This document shows positions 18,234 through 27,749 of a stretch of 64,000 bases of DNA, piece after piece (positions within the stretch are counted from its first letter, which is position 1; the number at the start of each line of letters is the position of its first letter). A model generated the notes under the pieces. The model saw only the letters and a list, made by a program, of their open reading frames with translations, was not told the DNA's origin and did no database searches. The stretch is from Syntrophorhabdus sp. GTDB taxonomy: Bacteria; Desulfobacterota; Syntrophorhabdia; Syntrophorhabdales; Syntrophorhabdaceae. The position numbers and the translations under genes were made by a program. The stretch spans positions 18,054 to 82,053 of the forward strand of contig JAAYAK010000210.1 of the NCBI GenBank assembly GCA_012719415.1. The letters are read 5' to 3'.

Positions 18234-19094
18234 TTATGTTCCTCGCAAGGCTTCAGCGCCGCCAACGATATCCAGCATTTCGTTGGTTATACCTTCCTGT
18301 CTTCTCTTATTGTAGACAAGGGTGAGATACCGCACCATCTCACCGCAGTTGTTCGTCGCGTTCTCCATCGCGCTCATCCGGGCCGCGTGCTCCGACGTCT
18401 GGGATTCGACGAGGGCATAGTATATCTTCGTGCTTATGTAGCGGGGGATGAGGGACCCGACGATCTCCATGCGGTCGGGCTCACATATGTAATCGATATA
18501 CTCGACATCCTCGGGCGTCTTGATGGGGATGAACTCCTCGAAGACGATCTCCTGTTTCACCGGGGACGCAAAATAGGTATAGGAGAGATACACCTTGTCG
18601 AACTCTCCCGTCAGGTAAAGTTCTATGATCTCCTCGGCGACGGCGTCCACAAGCTCCTGGTCGACCTTCTTGATGTCAGCCCAGCTCTTCACGACATCCA
18701 TCTTTCTCTTCGCGAGATAATCCCGGATCTTCCGGCCAAAAACGTAGATGCCCACCCTTTCATAAGCGTCGCGGTTCTGTCTCGAGAAGTTCTCCGCCGT
18801 CAAGGCCACGTTCGTATTGAACCCGCCGCACAGACCCCGGTCGGAACCGATGGAGACAATGAGGACCTTTTTGATCTCTTCCCTTGTGGCGAGAAGGGGG
18901 TGCGCATCGGCAGGCATGTTCTTGACGACACGTCCCGTGAGCTCCTCCATCTTCACCGCGTAGTCTTTGATCTTCTCGAGGTCCGTCTGGGCACGCCTCA
19001 GTTTCGAGGCGGAAACCATTTTCATCGTCCTCGTGATGGTCTGGGTGCTGTTGACACTTCCTATCTTTCTCTTTATATCTCTTAGCGTCGCCAC
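18234..19094 (-). CDS. atpG: ATP synthase F1 gamma subunit
   Basis: 286 residues. N-terminal DIKRKIGSVNSTQTITRTMKM and the C-terminal helix with ENATNNCGEMV are the two coiled-coil halves of the central rotor shaft; SDRGLCGGFN is the conserved central motif. It sits between atpA and atpD. Confidence 0.97.
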   Translation of the reverse strand: MATLRDIKRKIGSVNSTQTITRTMKMVSASKLRRAQTDLEKIKDYAVKMEELTGRVVKNMPADAHPLLATREEIKKVLIVSIGSDRGLCGGFNTNVALTAENFSRQNRDAYERVGIYVFGRKIRDYLAKRKMDVVKSWADIKKVDQELVDAVAEEIIELYLTGEFDKVYLSYTYFASPVKQEIVFEEFIPIKTPEDVEYIDYICEPDRMEIVGSLIPRYISTKIYYALVESQTSEHAARMSAMENATNNCGEMVRYLTLVYNKRRQEGITNEMLDIVGGAEALRGT

Positions 19095-19106
19095 TGAAAG
19101 CTCCCT

Positions 19107-20615
<1,509 letters not shown>

Positions 20616-20620
20616 AGACA

Positions 20621-21163
20621 CTACTCCTTCAGTATATTTTCCTGCAACGTGTGCAGTTGTCTTCTCACGCTTCCATCTATTATCGTTCCCTTGATGGCGA
20701 CCTTGACCCCGCCGATGAGGCTCTTGTCCTCCCGCACCGTCAGCAGGACCTCTTTCCCGAGTCTCGTCCCGAGCTCCTTCTCTATCCTGCCCTTCGCGGC
20801 ATCATCCATGGGAAACGCCGTCCAGAGGGTGCCCTTGACCTTGCCTTCCTTTTCGTCGACGAGCTCGTTGTAGACATCCCGGATCAGCGAGAGGTACCCC
20901 ATCCTGTTCTTCTCGAGGAGCATGGTGAACATGCTCGCGAGCGGAGAGGAGACCTGAAGGGACTTGAGGACGTCGCTCAAGACCTCGCGGCGCTTTTCCA
21001 CCTCAACGAGGGGCAGCACAATGGCCCTTTTCAGGCGCTCCTCCTTGTCGAAAACACCGAGGATGCCTTCTATCTCGGACTGGTATTCCTTGTATTTCCC
21101 GTTCTTTTCTCCTACGTTGAACAGACCTTTGGCATATCTCTTGGCAATGGATTGGCTTATCAA
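20621..21163 (-). CDS. atpH: ATP synthase F1 delta subunit
   Basis: 180 residues, peripheral-stalk delta (OSCP) family: [13 protein letters not shown] at the N-terminus and a C-terminal [25 protein letters not shown] block. It links the b/b' stalk to F1. The start overlaps the atpF stop by ATGA. Confidence 0.94.
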   Translation of the reverse strand: MISQSIAKRYAKGLFNVGEKNGKYKEYQSEIEGILGVFDKEERLKRAIVLPLVEVEKRREVLSDVLKSLQVSSPLASMFTMLLEKNRMGYLSLIRDVYNELVDEKEGKVKGTLWTAFPMDDAAKGRIEKELGTRLGKEVLLTVREDKSLIGGVKVAIKGTIIDGSVRRQLHTLQENILKE

Positions 21164-21654
21164 TTCATGCTCCTCAGTTTTACGATGAAATCTTCCACCA
21201 GACTGTCGTGGTCGGACTGGGTGATCTTTTCGGTGATGAGCTTCTCCGCCTGTTCCACGGTGAGACGGGAGATCTCTTCCTTGATCCTCCGGGCCACCTC
21301 TTTGTTTTCCTGCTCTGCCGTCAGGCGGGCCTGTTCCCGTATTCTTGCCGCGAAGCCGACGGCCTCGTCGATGATCTTCTTCTTTTCCGCCTCCGCTTCC
21401 TGCATCGTCTGTTTCCGGAAGGCCTCCATCTCCCCCTCGAGCCTGTCCATCTTCTCCTGGTACCTGGCCCGCAGGGCCTGGGCCTCGCTCAAGGTCTTCT
21501 GCGTCTCCTCGAGCTGCGCCTTCACCGTCTGGTGACGCTTCCTGAGGAAGCCTTTCAGGGGTTTACCGACAAAATAGATGAGTAAACCGACGAGAACAAA
21601 AAAATTGAAGAATTTGAATATTAAACTCCAGACCGACTCGCCACCCGGTGCCAT
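21160..21654 (-). CDS. atpF: ATP synthase F0 b subunit
   Basis: 164 residues. One N-terminal membrane helix (about 8-28) is followed by a long charged alpha-helix (KAQLEETQKTLSEAQALRARYQ onward in pattern) that forms the peripheral stalk. It is paired with a second b-type subunit encoded immediately upstream. Confidence 0.9.
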   Translation of the reverse strand: MAPGGESVWSLIFKFFNFFVLVGLLIYFVGKPLKGFLRKRHQTVKAQLEETQKTLSEAQALRARYQEKMDRLEGEMEAFRKQTMQEAEAEKKKIIDEAVGFAARIREQARLTAEQENKEVARRIKEEISRLTVEQAEKLITEKITQSDHDSLVEDFIVKLRSMN

Positions 21655-22079
21655 CAGATACTCCTTTTCAAGATCTTCTGCGCCGCTTCCATCGAAAGCT
21701 TGCCGACATCGCCCTTAAGCGCGTCATAGACCTTCCTGCCTTCCATCTCTATCTCGCTCTTGATCTTCGCAAGCTCTTCGGAAAGTTCGCTCCTCGCCTG
21801 CTCGACCACATGTACGGCTTCCTTGTTGGCCTCCGAGATGACCGCATCCCTGCTGCCGATGATGGGTTTTCTCTTCTCCACGAAGGCGGATTCGTAGTTC
21901 CTCTCCAGGTCTATCGTGTCCTGCTTTGCCTGCTCGACACCGTCCGTCAATCCCTTGATGGCGCTCTGGCGCTTTTCCAGGGCCTTGAGGACCGGCTTGA
22001 AAAGGATGAAATTCAGGATAAAAAGAAGGATCAGGAAGTGAACAAACTGGTACAAAATAGTCGCATCGAAGTTAATCAT
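21654..22079 (-). CDS. atpF': ATP synthase F0 b' subunit
   Basis: 141 residues. A membrane helix (about 7-27) with FILFKPVLKALEKR after it, and a long helix. It is more divergent and shorter than the following b subunit. The b/b' heterodimer is usual in Desulfobacterota, cyanobacteria and purple bacteria. First gene of the F1 operon; its stop and the atpF start overlap by one base. AGGAAG lies upstream of the ATG. The a and c subunit genes are not in this window. Confidence 0.88.
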   Translation of the reverse strand: MINFDATILYQFVHFLILLFILNFILFKPVLKALEKRQSAIKGLTDGVEQAKQDTIDLERNYESAFVEKRKPIIGSRDAVISEANKEAVHVVEQARSELSEELAKIKSEIEMEGRKVYDALKGDVGKLSMEAAQKILKRSI

Positions 22080-22216
22080 AGGGAACTTCCTAATTAGATT
22101 GGCGTTTAACTATCCGTAGGGTTTTAACACAATTCCCGTGGGCATTTCAATTATTTTTGTTACATATTTTCAATAAATGTTGCCTCCGGGGTCCCAGCCC
22201 TGATAGGGGCGTGAAT

Positions 22217-23023
22217 TCAACCGGTTATCAATTCGGAGAGGCGCTCCAGGTCTTCCCGGGAGTAAAACTCGATGATGATCTTACCCCGGTTCCTCCTCAT
22301 CGTGATGTTCACCTTCGTCTGCAGCGCCTTGACCAGGGTCTCCTCCAGGAATGCCACTGCCGGTTCCTTCGAAGACACCGTCTTCCGTGCCTGCCTTTCC
22401 AGTTCCCGGACGGAGGTCCCCTCGCGAAGGACCTTCTCCACGAACCTCTTCTGCTCCCTTTCATTGCCGAGAGACAGGATGACCCGCCCGTGGCCCTGCG
22501 TGAGCTTGCCCTCCGCCATGAGCTCCTTCACCCACTCGGGCAGTTTCAAGAGGCGCAGGCAGTTCGTCACGGAACTGCGGTCGACCCCCATTCTCTTCGC
22601 GATCTCCTCATGGGTGTACGCGAACTCTTCCACAAACCGCTCGTACACCGCAGCCACCTCCAGGGGGCCCAGGTCCTCTCTCTGGAGATTCTCCATGAGG
22701 GCTATCTCCAGTGCTTCCCTGTCGTCGACATCCCGGACCATGGCCGGGACCTCCCTCAAACCCGCCAGAATGGCCGCCCGGTAGCGCCTTTCCCCGGCGA
22801 TGATCTCGTAGACGTTTTCCTTTCTCTTCAGGATGATAGGCTGGAGAAGCCCCTTTTCACTGATGGACGCCGCCAGCTCGTCGATGCCTCTCTCATCCAT
22901 CCGGATGCGCGGCTGGGCAGGGTTCGGCACGATCTGGTCGATCGCGATGAGCCTGGTCGTCCCTTTCTCCTCTATGTCCTTGAGTATGGCGGAGAGTCCT
23001 CTTCCCAGGGGGTCTTTCTTCAC
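22217..23023 (-). CDS. parB: Chromosome partitioning protein ParB
   Basis: 268 residues. N-terminal RGLSAIL, the CTP-binding/ParB N-domain with IVPNPAQPR and the GERRYRAA motif near 75-82, then a helix-turn-helix (EIAKRMGVDRSSVTNCLRLL) for parS binding, and a C-terminal dimerisation region. ParB loads as a CTP-dependent clamp at parS near the origin. It overlaps parA by 4 bp (ATGA). No consensus parS was seen in the window. Confidence 0.95.
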   Translation of the reverse strand: MKKDPLGRGLSAILKDIEEKGTTRLIAIDQIVPNPAQPRIRMDERGIDELAASISEKGLLQPIILKRKENVYEIIAGERRYRAAILAGLREVPAMVRDVDDREALEIALMENLQREDLGPLEVAAVYERFVEEFAYTHEEIAKRMGVDRSSVTNCLRLLKLPEWVKELMAEGKLTQGHGRVILSLGNEREQKRFVEKVLREGTSVRELERQARKTVSSKEPAVAFLEETLVKALQTKVNITMRRNRGKIIIEFYSREDLERLSELITG

Positions 23024-23784
23024 GCCTCGCTCCTCTTTTCAAGAATTTCCGACGCCAGCCGGAGATAGCTCTCGGCACCCCGCGAACTTATATCATAAAG
23101 GAGCGCCGGTTTTCCATGGCTCGGTGATTCGCTGAGCTTCACGTTACGGGGGATGACGGTCTGGAAAACGGTGTCGTTGAAGCACTTCGTGACCTCTTCC
23201 CACACCCTGAATGAAAGGTTGTTCCTCCTGTCGAACATGGTGAGGAGTATGCCCAGGACCTCGAGCCCGGGGTTGAGCTTTCTCTGAATGATGGAGATGG
23301 TCCTGAGGAGCATGGCGAGACCCTCGAGGGCGAAGTACTCGCATTGCAGGGGTATGATGACACGGTCCGAGGCGGCGAGCGAATTTATGGTGAGAAGCCC
23401 CAGTGACGGCGGACAGTCGATGAATATATAGGAATAGGTGTCACCCAGCTCCCCGATGGCCTTCTTCAGGGCGTACTCCCGCTCGCTCGTGTCAAGGAGC
23501 TCGATCTCGGCGCCTATGAGGTCGGGATGGGCGGAAATGATATCCAGGTAGGGAACCGCGGTGGGCCGGATCACGTCGGCCATCGCCTTCTCGCCGATGA
23601 GGACATTGTAAATGTGGCCGGACACGTTGTTGTAAGGGATACCGAAGCCGGACGTGGTGTTGCACTGGGAATCCATGTCGATGATGAGGGTCCTCCGTTC
23701 GGATACCGCGATGGACGCCGAGAGGTTAACTGCGGTTGTCGTCTTGCCGACCCCGCCCTTCTGGTTCGCGATGGAGATCACCAT
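23020..23784 (-). CDS. parA: Chromosome partitioning ATPase ParA/Soj
   Basis: 254 residues from ATG 23784. The deviant Walker A KGGVGKTTTAVN is at about residues 9-20; DMDSQCNTTSGFG (A') and IFIDCPPSLGLLT (Walker B) follow. ParA forms ATP-dependent DNA-bound gradients that move ParB-parS. A possible upstream ATG at 23808 would add eight residues; neither has a clear Shine-Dalgarno sequence, and family members normally start a few residues before IANQKGG. Confidence 0.93.
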   Translation of the reverse strand: MVISIANQKGGVGKTTTAVNLSASIAVSERRTLIIDMDSQCNTTSGFGIPYNNVSGHIYNVLIGEKAMADVIRPTAVPYLDIISAHPDLIGAEIELLDTSEREYALKKAIGELGDTYSYIFIDCPPSLGLLTINSLAASDRVIIPLQCEYFALEGLAMLLRTISIIQRKLNPGLEVLGILLTMFDRRNNLSFRVWEEVTKCFNDTVFQTVIPRNVKLSESPSHGKPALLYDISSRGAESYLRLASEILEKRSEA

Positions 23785-23817
23785 GACAGTTTCATTACCA
23801 TACCACATTACCGGGCA

Positions 23818-24435
23818 CTAGGAAATTCTTTTATATATGAGAAGCCGGTAGTCCCTGGCAACTCCCGGCAAGGAATAGCCGAGGTCCTTCTCGAGCACGT
23901 GGCCCGGGAAGGTCCCATCCTCCCGTCTCCTCCCCTTGAGTACGAAAGTCAGCCCTCCCGTCACGAGATGCCTGTCCGACGCCGCGAGGACGGCCAGGGT
24001 GGTCCCATAGGCCTTCGCGACGAGACAGTCGGCGTCAAGGGGATCGATCGCCTCTATTCGTCCCTCCACGGGACGGAGGTTGGTGAGCTTAAGGGTACGG
24101 CGGACGTGACGCTGGAACTGGATCTTCCTCAAGCTCTTGTCGACGGACAGGACCTCAAGGGATCCGTTGAGAATGGCCAGCGGAACGGCAAGGATACCCG
24201 AGCCCGAACCGACGTCGACAAGGCGGCGCCGGTCCATGACGAAGGCATGGAGAAAGAGGGCATCTGCCAGGAGCTCCCGGCAGACACGTTCTATATCCTT
24301 GAGGCCCACGAGGTTCATCCTGCGTCCCCAGCGGTCGAGTTCCTCCATGTAGCGCACCAGAGACGCCGATCTTGCCTCGCCGGCGGAGATGGCGAAATGC
24401 TCCAATGCCTCGGCTATCAGTCCTTTCAGGTCCAC
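23818..24435 (-). CDS. rsmG: 16S rRNA (guanine527-N7)-methyltransferase RsmG
   Basis: 205 residues. MNLVGLKDIERV and the SAM-binding LVDVGSGSGILAVPLAI (motif I) identify RsmG (GidB), which methylates G527 of 16S rRNA. The order rsmG-parA-parB-atp is a conserved origin-proximal block in many bacteria. It ends 9-33 bp before parA. Confidence 0.93.
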   Translation of the reverse strand: MDLKGLIAEALEHFAISAGEARSASLVRYMEELDRWGRRMNLVGLKDIERVCRELLADALFLHAFVMDRRRLVDVGSGSGILAVPLAILNGSLEVLSVDKSLRKIQFQRHVRRTLKLTNLRPVEGRIEAIDPLDADCLVAKAYGTTLAVLAASDRHLVTGGLTFVLKGRRREDGTFPGHVLEKDLGYSLPGVARDYRLLIYKRIS

Positions 24436-24469
24436 GCTTTAAAGAATAGCATAATTCTTTTTCTTCTGT

Positions 24470-24475
24470 TATACT
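24470..24475 (+). promoter_or_regulatory. -10 box directly before the BamD-LptA fusion gene
   Basis: TATACT, a near-perfect -10, ends 6 nt before the ATG at 24482. No Shine-Dalgarno sequence fits in between, so the mRNA is probably leaderless. A good -35 box is not visible at 16-18 nt. Confidence 0.55.
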
Positions 24476-24481
24476 GAGCCC

Positions 24482-26008
24482 ATGCGAAAATTCATCTTTG
24501 TTTTCATTGCCCTTTTCGTGCTCGTCTCGTGTTCCTCAAAGGCCCCGAAGAAGGCCGAGAACCCCGTCGACCTCTACGTTGCCGGCGTGAACCTCATGAA
24601 CACGAAGAAGTATGACAAGGCCGTGGAGAAGTTCAAGGCCATCCGCGAACAGTACCCCTTCGACCCCATGGCCCTCGTTGCCGCCGTCAAGCTCGGCGAC
24701 GCCTATTTCCTGAAGAAGGATTACGTTCTGGCCGCCGGCACCTACGAGGACTATTTCAAGGCGCACCCGGACGAAGAGAACATTCCCTACGTCCTCTTCC
24801 GTCTCGGTGAATCCTACGAGAAACTGTCACCCAGCATCGACCGCGACCAGGCGAACACGGTGAAGGGCATCGAAAGGATAACCTTCCTGAGGAACCGGTA
24901 CCCCACGAGTTCCTACGCAAAGGAGTCCGAACCGAGACTGAAACGGTTCATACAGAAGCTGGCCGACCGGGAACTCTACGTGGGTGAATTCTACGTCCGA
25001 ACGGCCCAGTACAACGCGTGCGTCATGAGACTCGAGGACATGCTGAAAAGATATCCCGAGTCAAAGAACATGGACAAGGCCCTTTTCTACCTTGTCACCG
25101 CCCATCGGGAACTGGGCAACCAGGACAAGAGCGACGAGTACCTCGAACGGCTGCGCAGGGAGTATCCGAAAAGTATCTATTCGCGCTCCACTATAAGGCA
25201 GCGCAAAACCCTCAAGATGGTGCGCGAAGAGGAGAAGAAAGCGACTTCACCCGGTACCGCCGCCGCAACGGCGCCCCGGGCGGCCGCCCCCGGTCCTGCC
25301 AGGGTGTCCCCGTGGACAACGGGCGTACCCGTGGCGAGCGCGACAACCTCCACTGCCCCTGCCGCCGAAGCGACCGCGGAAACACCACAATACAAGGAAA
25401 GGAAGAAAAAGGAGATAGATCTCAGGCCCCCCGAGCCTGTGTCCGGCGCTCCTATATCCCCTGAGCCGGTAAAGGTGGCCGCCGTTGAGACGGCACGACC
25501 GGCCGACGCCCCTGCTGCCGCCACTTCCGAAACAAAGCAAGAAGGCGGAAAGCTCCCGGAGGACGCGTCGAAAGAGAAAGGCACGGACAAGGCGCTGGGC
25601 TTTCTTGACCGGAAGAAGCCTATAGATATCGTCTCCGATACGATGGAAGGCTTCGACAAGGAGAAGTACGTCTTCTTCAAGGGCAGCGTCGTGGCCAAGC
25701 AGGACGACCTTTATATCTATTCCGATACCATGGAGGCCTTCATGAGTGCCGACACCAACGAAATAGATAAGGCGAACGCGAAAGGCAACGTCAGGATCAT
25801 CAAACAGAACAGGACGGCAACGTGCAAAGAGGCCTTCTTCGATAATCTTAAAGGTGAGATCATTCTCAAGGGGAACGCCGTCGTGACCTCAGGAAAGGAC
25901 AAGGTCGAAGGTGATGTCGTCACATACTACGTGAACGAAGACCGCGCCGTGGTCACCGCGGAGAAGAGCAAGAAAGCCAAAGTGACCATATACCCCCAGA
26001 AGAACTAG
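24482..26008 (+). CDS. BamD-LptA fusion lipoprotein
   Basis: 508 residues. The signal peptide has a lipobox (LVSCSS, Cys at about residue 18). Residues 25-245 are a TPR-like BamD/YfiO domain (outer-membrane protein assembly; LYVAGVNLMNTKKYDKAVEKF-type repeats, FLRNRYPTSSYA). An Ala/Pro/Thr-rich linker of about 120 residues follows. Residues about 375-508 form an LptA/OstA-type beta-jellyroll domain (PIDIVSDTMEGFDKEKYV, FKGSVVAKQDDLYIYSDTME). LptA normally bridges the periplasm for lipopolysaccharide. One lipoprotein thus carries a porin-assembly and an LPS-transport module. The frame is continuous with no stop between them. Confidence 0.8.
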   Translation: MRKFIFVFIALFVLVSCSSKAPKKAENPVDLYVAGVNLMNTKKYDKAVEKFKAIREQYPFDPMALVAAVKLGDAYFLKKDYVLAAGTYEDYFKAHPDEENIPYVLFRLGESYEKLSPSIDRDQANTVKGIERITFLRNRYPTSSYAKESEPRLKRFIQKLADRELYVGEFYVRTAQYNACVMRLEDMLKRYPESKNMDKALFYLVTAHRELGNQDKSDEYLERLRREYPKSIYSRSTIRQRKTLKMVREEEKKATSPGTAAATAPRAAAPGPARVSPWTTGVPVASATTSTAPAAEATAETPQYKERKKKEIDLRPPEPVSGAPISPEPVKVAAVETARPADAPAAATSETKQEGGKLPEDASKEKGTDKALGFLDRKKPIDIVSDTMEGFDKEKYVFFKGSVVAKQDDLYIYSDTMEAFMSADTNEIDKANAKGNVRIIKQNRTATCKEAFFDNLKGEIILKGNAVVTSGKDKVEGDVVTYYVNEDRAVVTAEKSKKAKVTIYPQKN

Positions 26009-26024
26009 GGACCGTTCAAACGGC

Positions 26025-26456
26025 TCAAGCTGTTCTTTCCGGCAGGAAGGGTATGGGGTCGGATTTGCGGTAGACGAGGGCCTGGCATACCGCTATGGTG
26101 TCGTTACCGTCCTTTACCGTTATGTAATATGAAGCCGTCCTGTTCGTCTTGTGTGTTTCCTTCGACTCCGCGAGAAGGAGCGATCCTTTCCTGGGTGGTT
26201 TCATATAGGTTATGTTCATGTTGAGGGCAACAGCCACCCTGTCGTGGCTGTTCGACGAGATCTCGAAGGCCTCGTCGATGAGTCCGAAGATGGCCCCGCC
26301 ATGGGCGTTGCCGTATATATTGTCCATGCTCTCCGTGTAAAACATCTCGCACAGAGCATATCCTTCGCTGACATCCCTGAGGTGTATATCAAGAAGACGC
26401 GCGAAGGGCTCCCTTCCAACCTGATCGAAATAGGCACCCCTCTTTCTGTCCTCCAT
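26025..26456 (-). CDS. Hotdog-fold thioesterase, PaaI-like
   Basis: 143 residues. The core HGGAIFGLIDEAFEIS near 52-67 is the PaaI-type acyl-CoA thioesterase motif (HGG plus a downstream acidic residue), followed by NITYMKPPRKGSLLLAE-like strand. Likely hydrolyses acyl- or aryl-CoA in the cytoplasm; substrate unknown. It ends 17 bp from the convergent fusion gene and lies 3 bp after trxA. Confidence 0.85.
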   Translation of the reverse strand: MEDRKRGAYFDQVGREPFARLLDIHLRDVSEGYALCEMFYTESMDNIYGNAHGGAIFGLIDEAFEISSNSHDRVAVALNMNITYMKPPRKGSLLLAESKETHKTNRTASYYITVKDGNDTIAVCQALVYRKSDPIPFLPERTA

Positions 26457-26459
26457 CTC

Positions 26460-26783
26460 TCACAACACCTTCTTCAAGGCGTTGTCAACGTTGCCCCTGG
26501 GCTGCGCACCGACGATGCGTTCCGATTCGGCCCCGTTCTTGAAGATGATCAGCGTGGGGATGCCCCGGACCCCGTATTGCGCCGGTGTCTGAGGGTTCTC
26601 GTCAACATTGAGCTTGAGGACCTTCACCCTGCCCTCATACTCACCGGCAAGGGCATCGATCACGGGACCCATCACCTGGCACGGTCCGCACCAGGTCGCC
26701 CAGAAATCCACGAGAACAGGGATGTTTGATTCGAGAACCTCGGTCTTGAACTCTCCGTCCGTTACCGCTCTTGCGTTGCTCAT
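26460..26783 (-). CDS. trxA: Thioredoxin
   Basis: 107 residues with the canonical WCGPC active site (C32, C35), the FWATW lead-in, cis-proline motif [11 protein letters not shown] and full thioredoxin length. It reduces protein disulfides in the cytoplasm. ATG at 26783 has AGGAGG 5 nt upstream; the longer frame is unsupported. Possibly co-transcribed with the thioesterase downstream. Confidence 0.96.
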   Translation of the reverse strand: MSNARAVTDGEFKTEVLESNIPVLVDFWATWCGPCQVMGPVIDALAGEYEGRVKVLKLNVDENPQTPAQYGVRGIPTLIIFKNGAESERIVGAQPRGNVDNALKKVL

Positions 26784-26876
26784 GCCTTCCTCCTTGTTCG
26801 TTGTCCGCCGCAGGACCCCCTGGCGGGCAATGCTTCTATAATAGTTAAGCCCTTCACCGGTCGTTGTCAACCATGC

Positions 26877-27482
26877 TCAGTCATCGAGGCACTCCTTCCA
26901 TTCCTCCTCGGAGATGCGCCGTATCCTGCCGCCGTCGTTCATGTCCCGCACAAGGCCCGCTTCCAGGTATGCCTCATCGGTGTACCCCCTTTCCTCCCAG
27001 TAGCCGGACACGTAATGGTCCATAAGGGTGACGCGGATGACGCTCTTCGCCGACTTATATCCCCAGAGGTAGGGCACGAAGGCCCTCACGGGTCCCCCGT
27101 AATCCTCCTCGAGACACTCCCCGTCAAATTCGTAGGCGAGGAGGGTCTTGCTCCTGACGGCCGTTTCCACTGGTATGGACGTGTCGTAGATCCTCTTTAT
27201 CGACCAGAACCGCACAAAGGTAACGGAGGGATGGGCCTTCACGGTGTTCATGATGTCAAGGACCCTGACCCCTCCCCAGTTGCCCCGTACGGTGAAGCGC
27301 GTCACGCTCGTCAGGCGCGCATCGACGACCGTCTTCGGCATCTCCCTGAGGTCGGCCCACGTGAACGCCCGCGGCGCGTCACAAAGCCCCGTCACCTCTA
27401 TCTCCCAGCCTTCCCTGTCAAGGACCCCGGGGTGCCCCTCCGCCCAGAAGATGGGCGTGTTCAATTCTCTCAACCGGCTCAT
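26877..27482 (-). CDS. Sulfite-oxidase-fold (oxidoreductase molybdopterin-binding) protein lacking the usual Mo-ligand cysteine
   Basis: 201 residues, a single Oxidored_molyb domain without signal peptide: GWEIEVTG, ADLREMPKTVV, a GV-containing core, YGGPVRAFVPYLWGYKSAKSV and the terminal GYWEERGY motif. In this family the molybdenum-coordinating Cys lies in a HCVxGW-like block; the matching region here reads RFTVRGNWGGV with no Cys. It may therefore be inactive, use another ligand, or have another function. ATG 27482 has AGGAGG 5 nt upstream. Confidence 0.75.
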   Translation of the reverse strand: MSRLRELNTPIFWAEGHPGVLDREGWEIEVTGLCDAPRAFTWADLREMPKTVVDARLTSVTRFTVRGNWGGVRVLDIMNTVKAHPSVTFVRFWSIKRIYDTSIPVETAVRSKTLLAYEFDGECLEEDYGGPVRAFVPYLWGYKSAKSVIRVTLMDHYVSGYWEERGYTDEAYLEAGLVRDMNDGGRIRRISEEEWKECLDD

Positions 27483-27568
27483 CGCGACCTCCTGCCCTAA
27501 AGAGTAATGATAGCCGAATTCCGCGAGTCCGGGAATAGAAAAAGCCACCCGGGAGCAAAGCTCTCTAA

Positions 27569-27676
27569 TGTCTTATAGGTCCTAAGCGTCCTATAGGTCC
27601 TATGGGTCTTACAAAAAGAACTTATAGGACCAATAGGACATATACGACTTATAGGACACTTAGGACCTATAAGACA
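27569..27676. repeat. Inverted word array, family C
   Basis: Arms 27569-27595 and 27650-27676 (TGTCTTATAGGTCCTAAG...) are inverse copies at 26 of 27 positions, with a 54-nt loop of further CTTATAGGACC words. It lies between divergent genes, upstream of both coding starts, so it could be transcribed as a hairpin in a 5' leader or lie upstream of promoters. Confidence 0.88.
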
Positions 27677-27734
27677 CATGAAGGACTCGGCGGCCCCCTT
27701 TTCTCTTCCTGTTCCTTTTTGTCCACGATTGTTC

Positions 27735-27740
27735 TATACT
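27735..27740 (+). promoter_or_regulatory. -10 box directly before the rRNA methyltransferase gene
   Basis: TATACT ends 9 nt before the ATG at 27750, so transcription would begin within about 3 nt of the start codon. No Shine-Dalgarno sequence is present. The 17-nt-distant hexamer TTCCTT is a weak -35. Confidence 0.5.
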
Positions 27741-27749
27741 TTCGCCACC

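Noticed and set aside
22080..22216. AT-rich parB-atpF' gap as replication origin or parS
   Set aside because: 137 bp, no DnaA boxes and no TGTTTCACGTGAAACA-like parS recognised here or elsewhere in the window.
26784..26876. Promoter TTGACA...TATTAT upstream of trxA
   Set aside because: The spacing is 21 nt, too long for a confident call.
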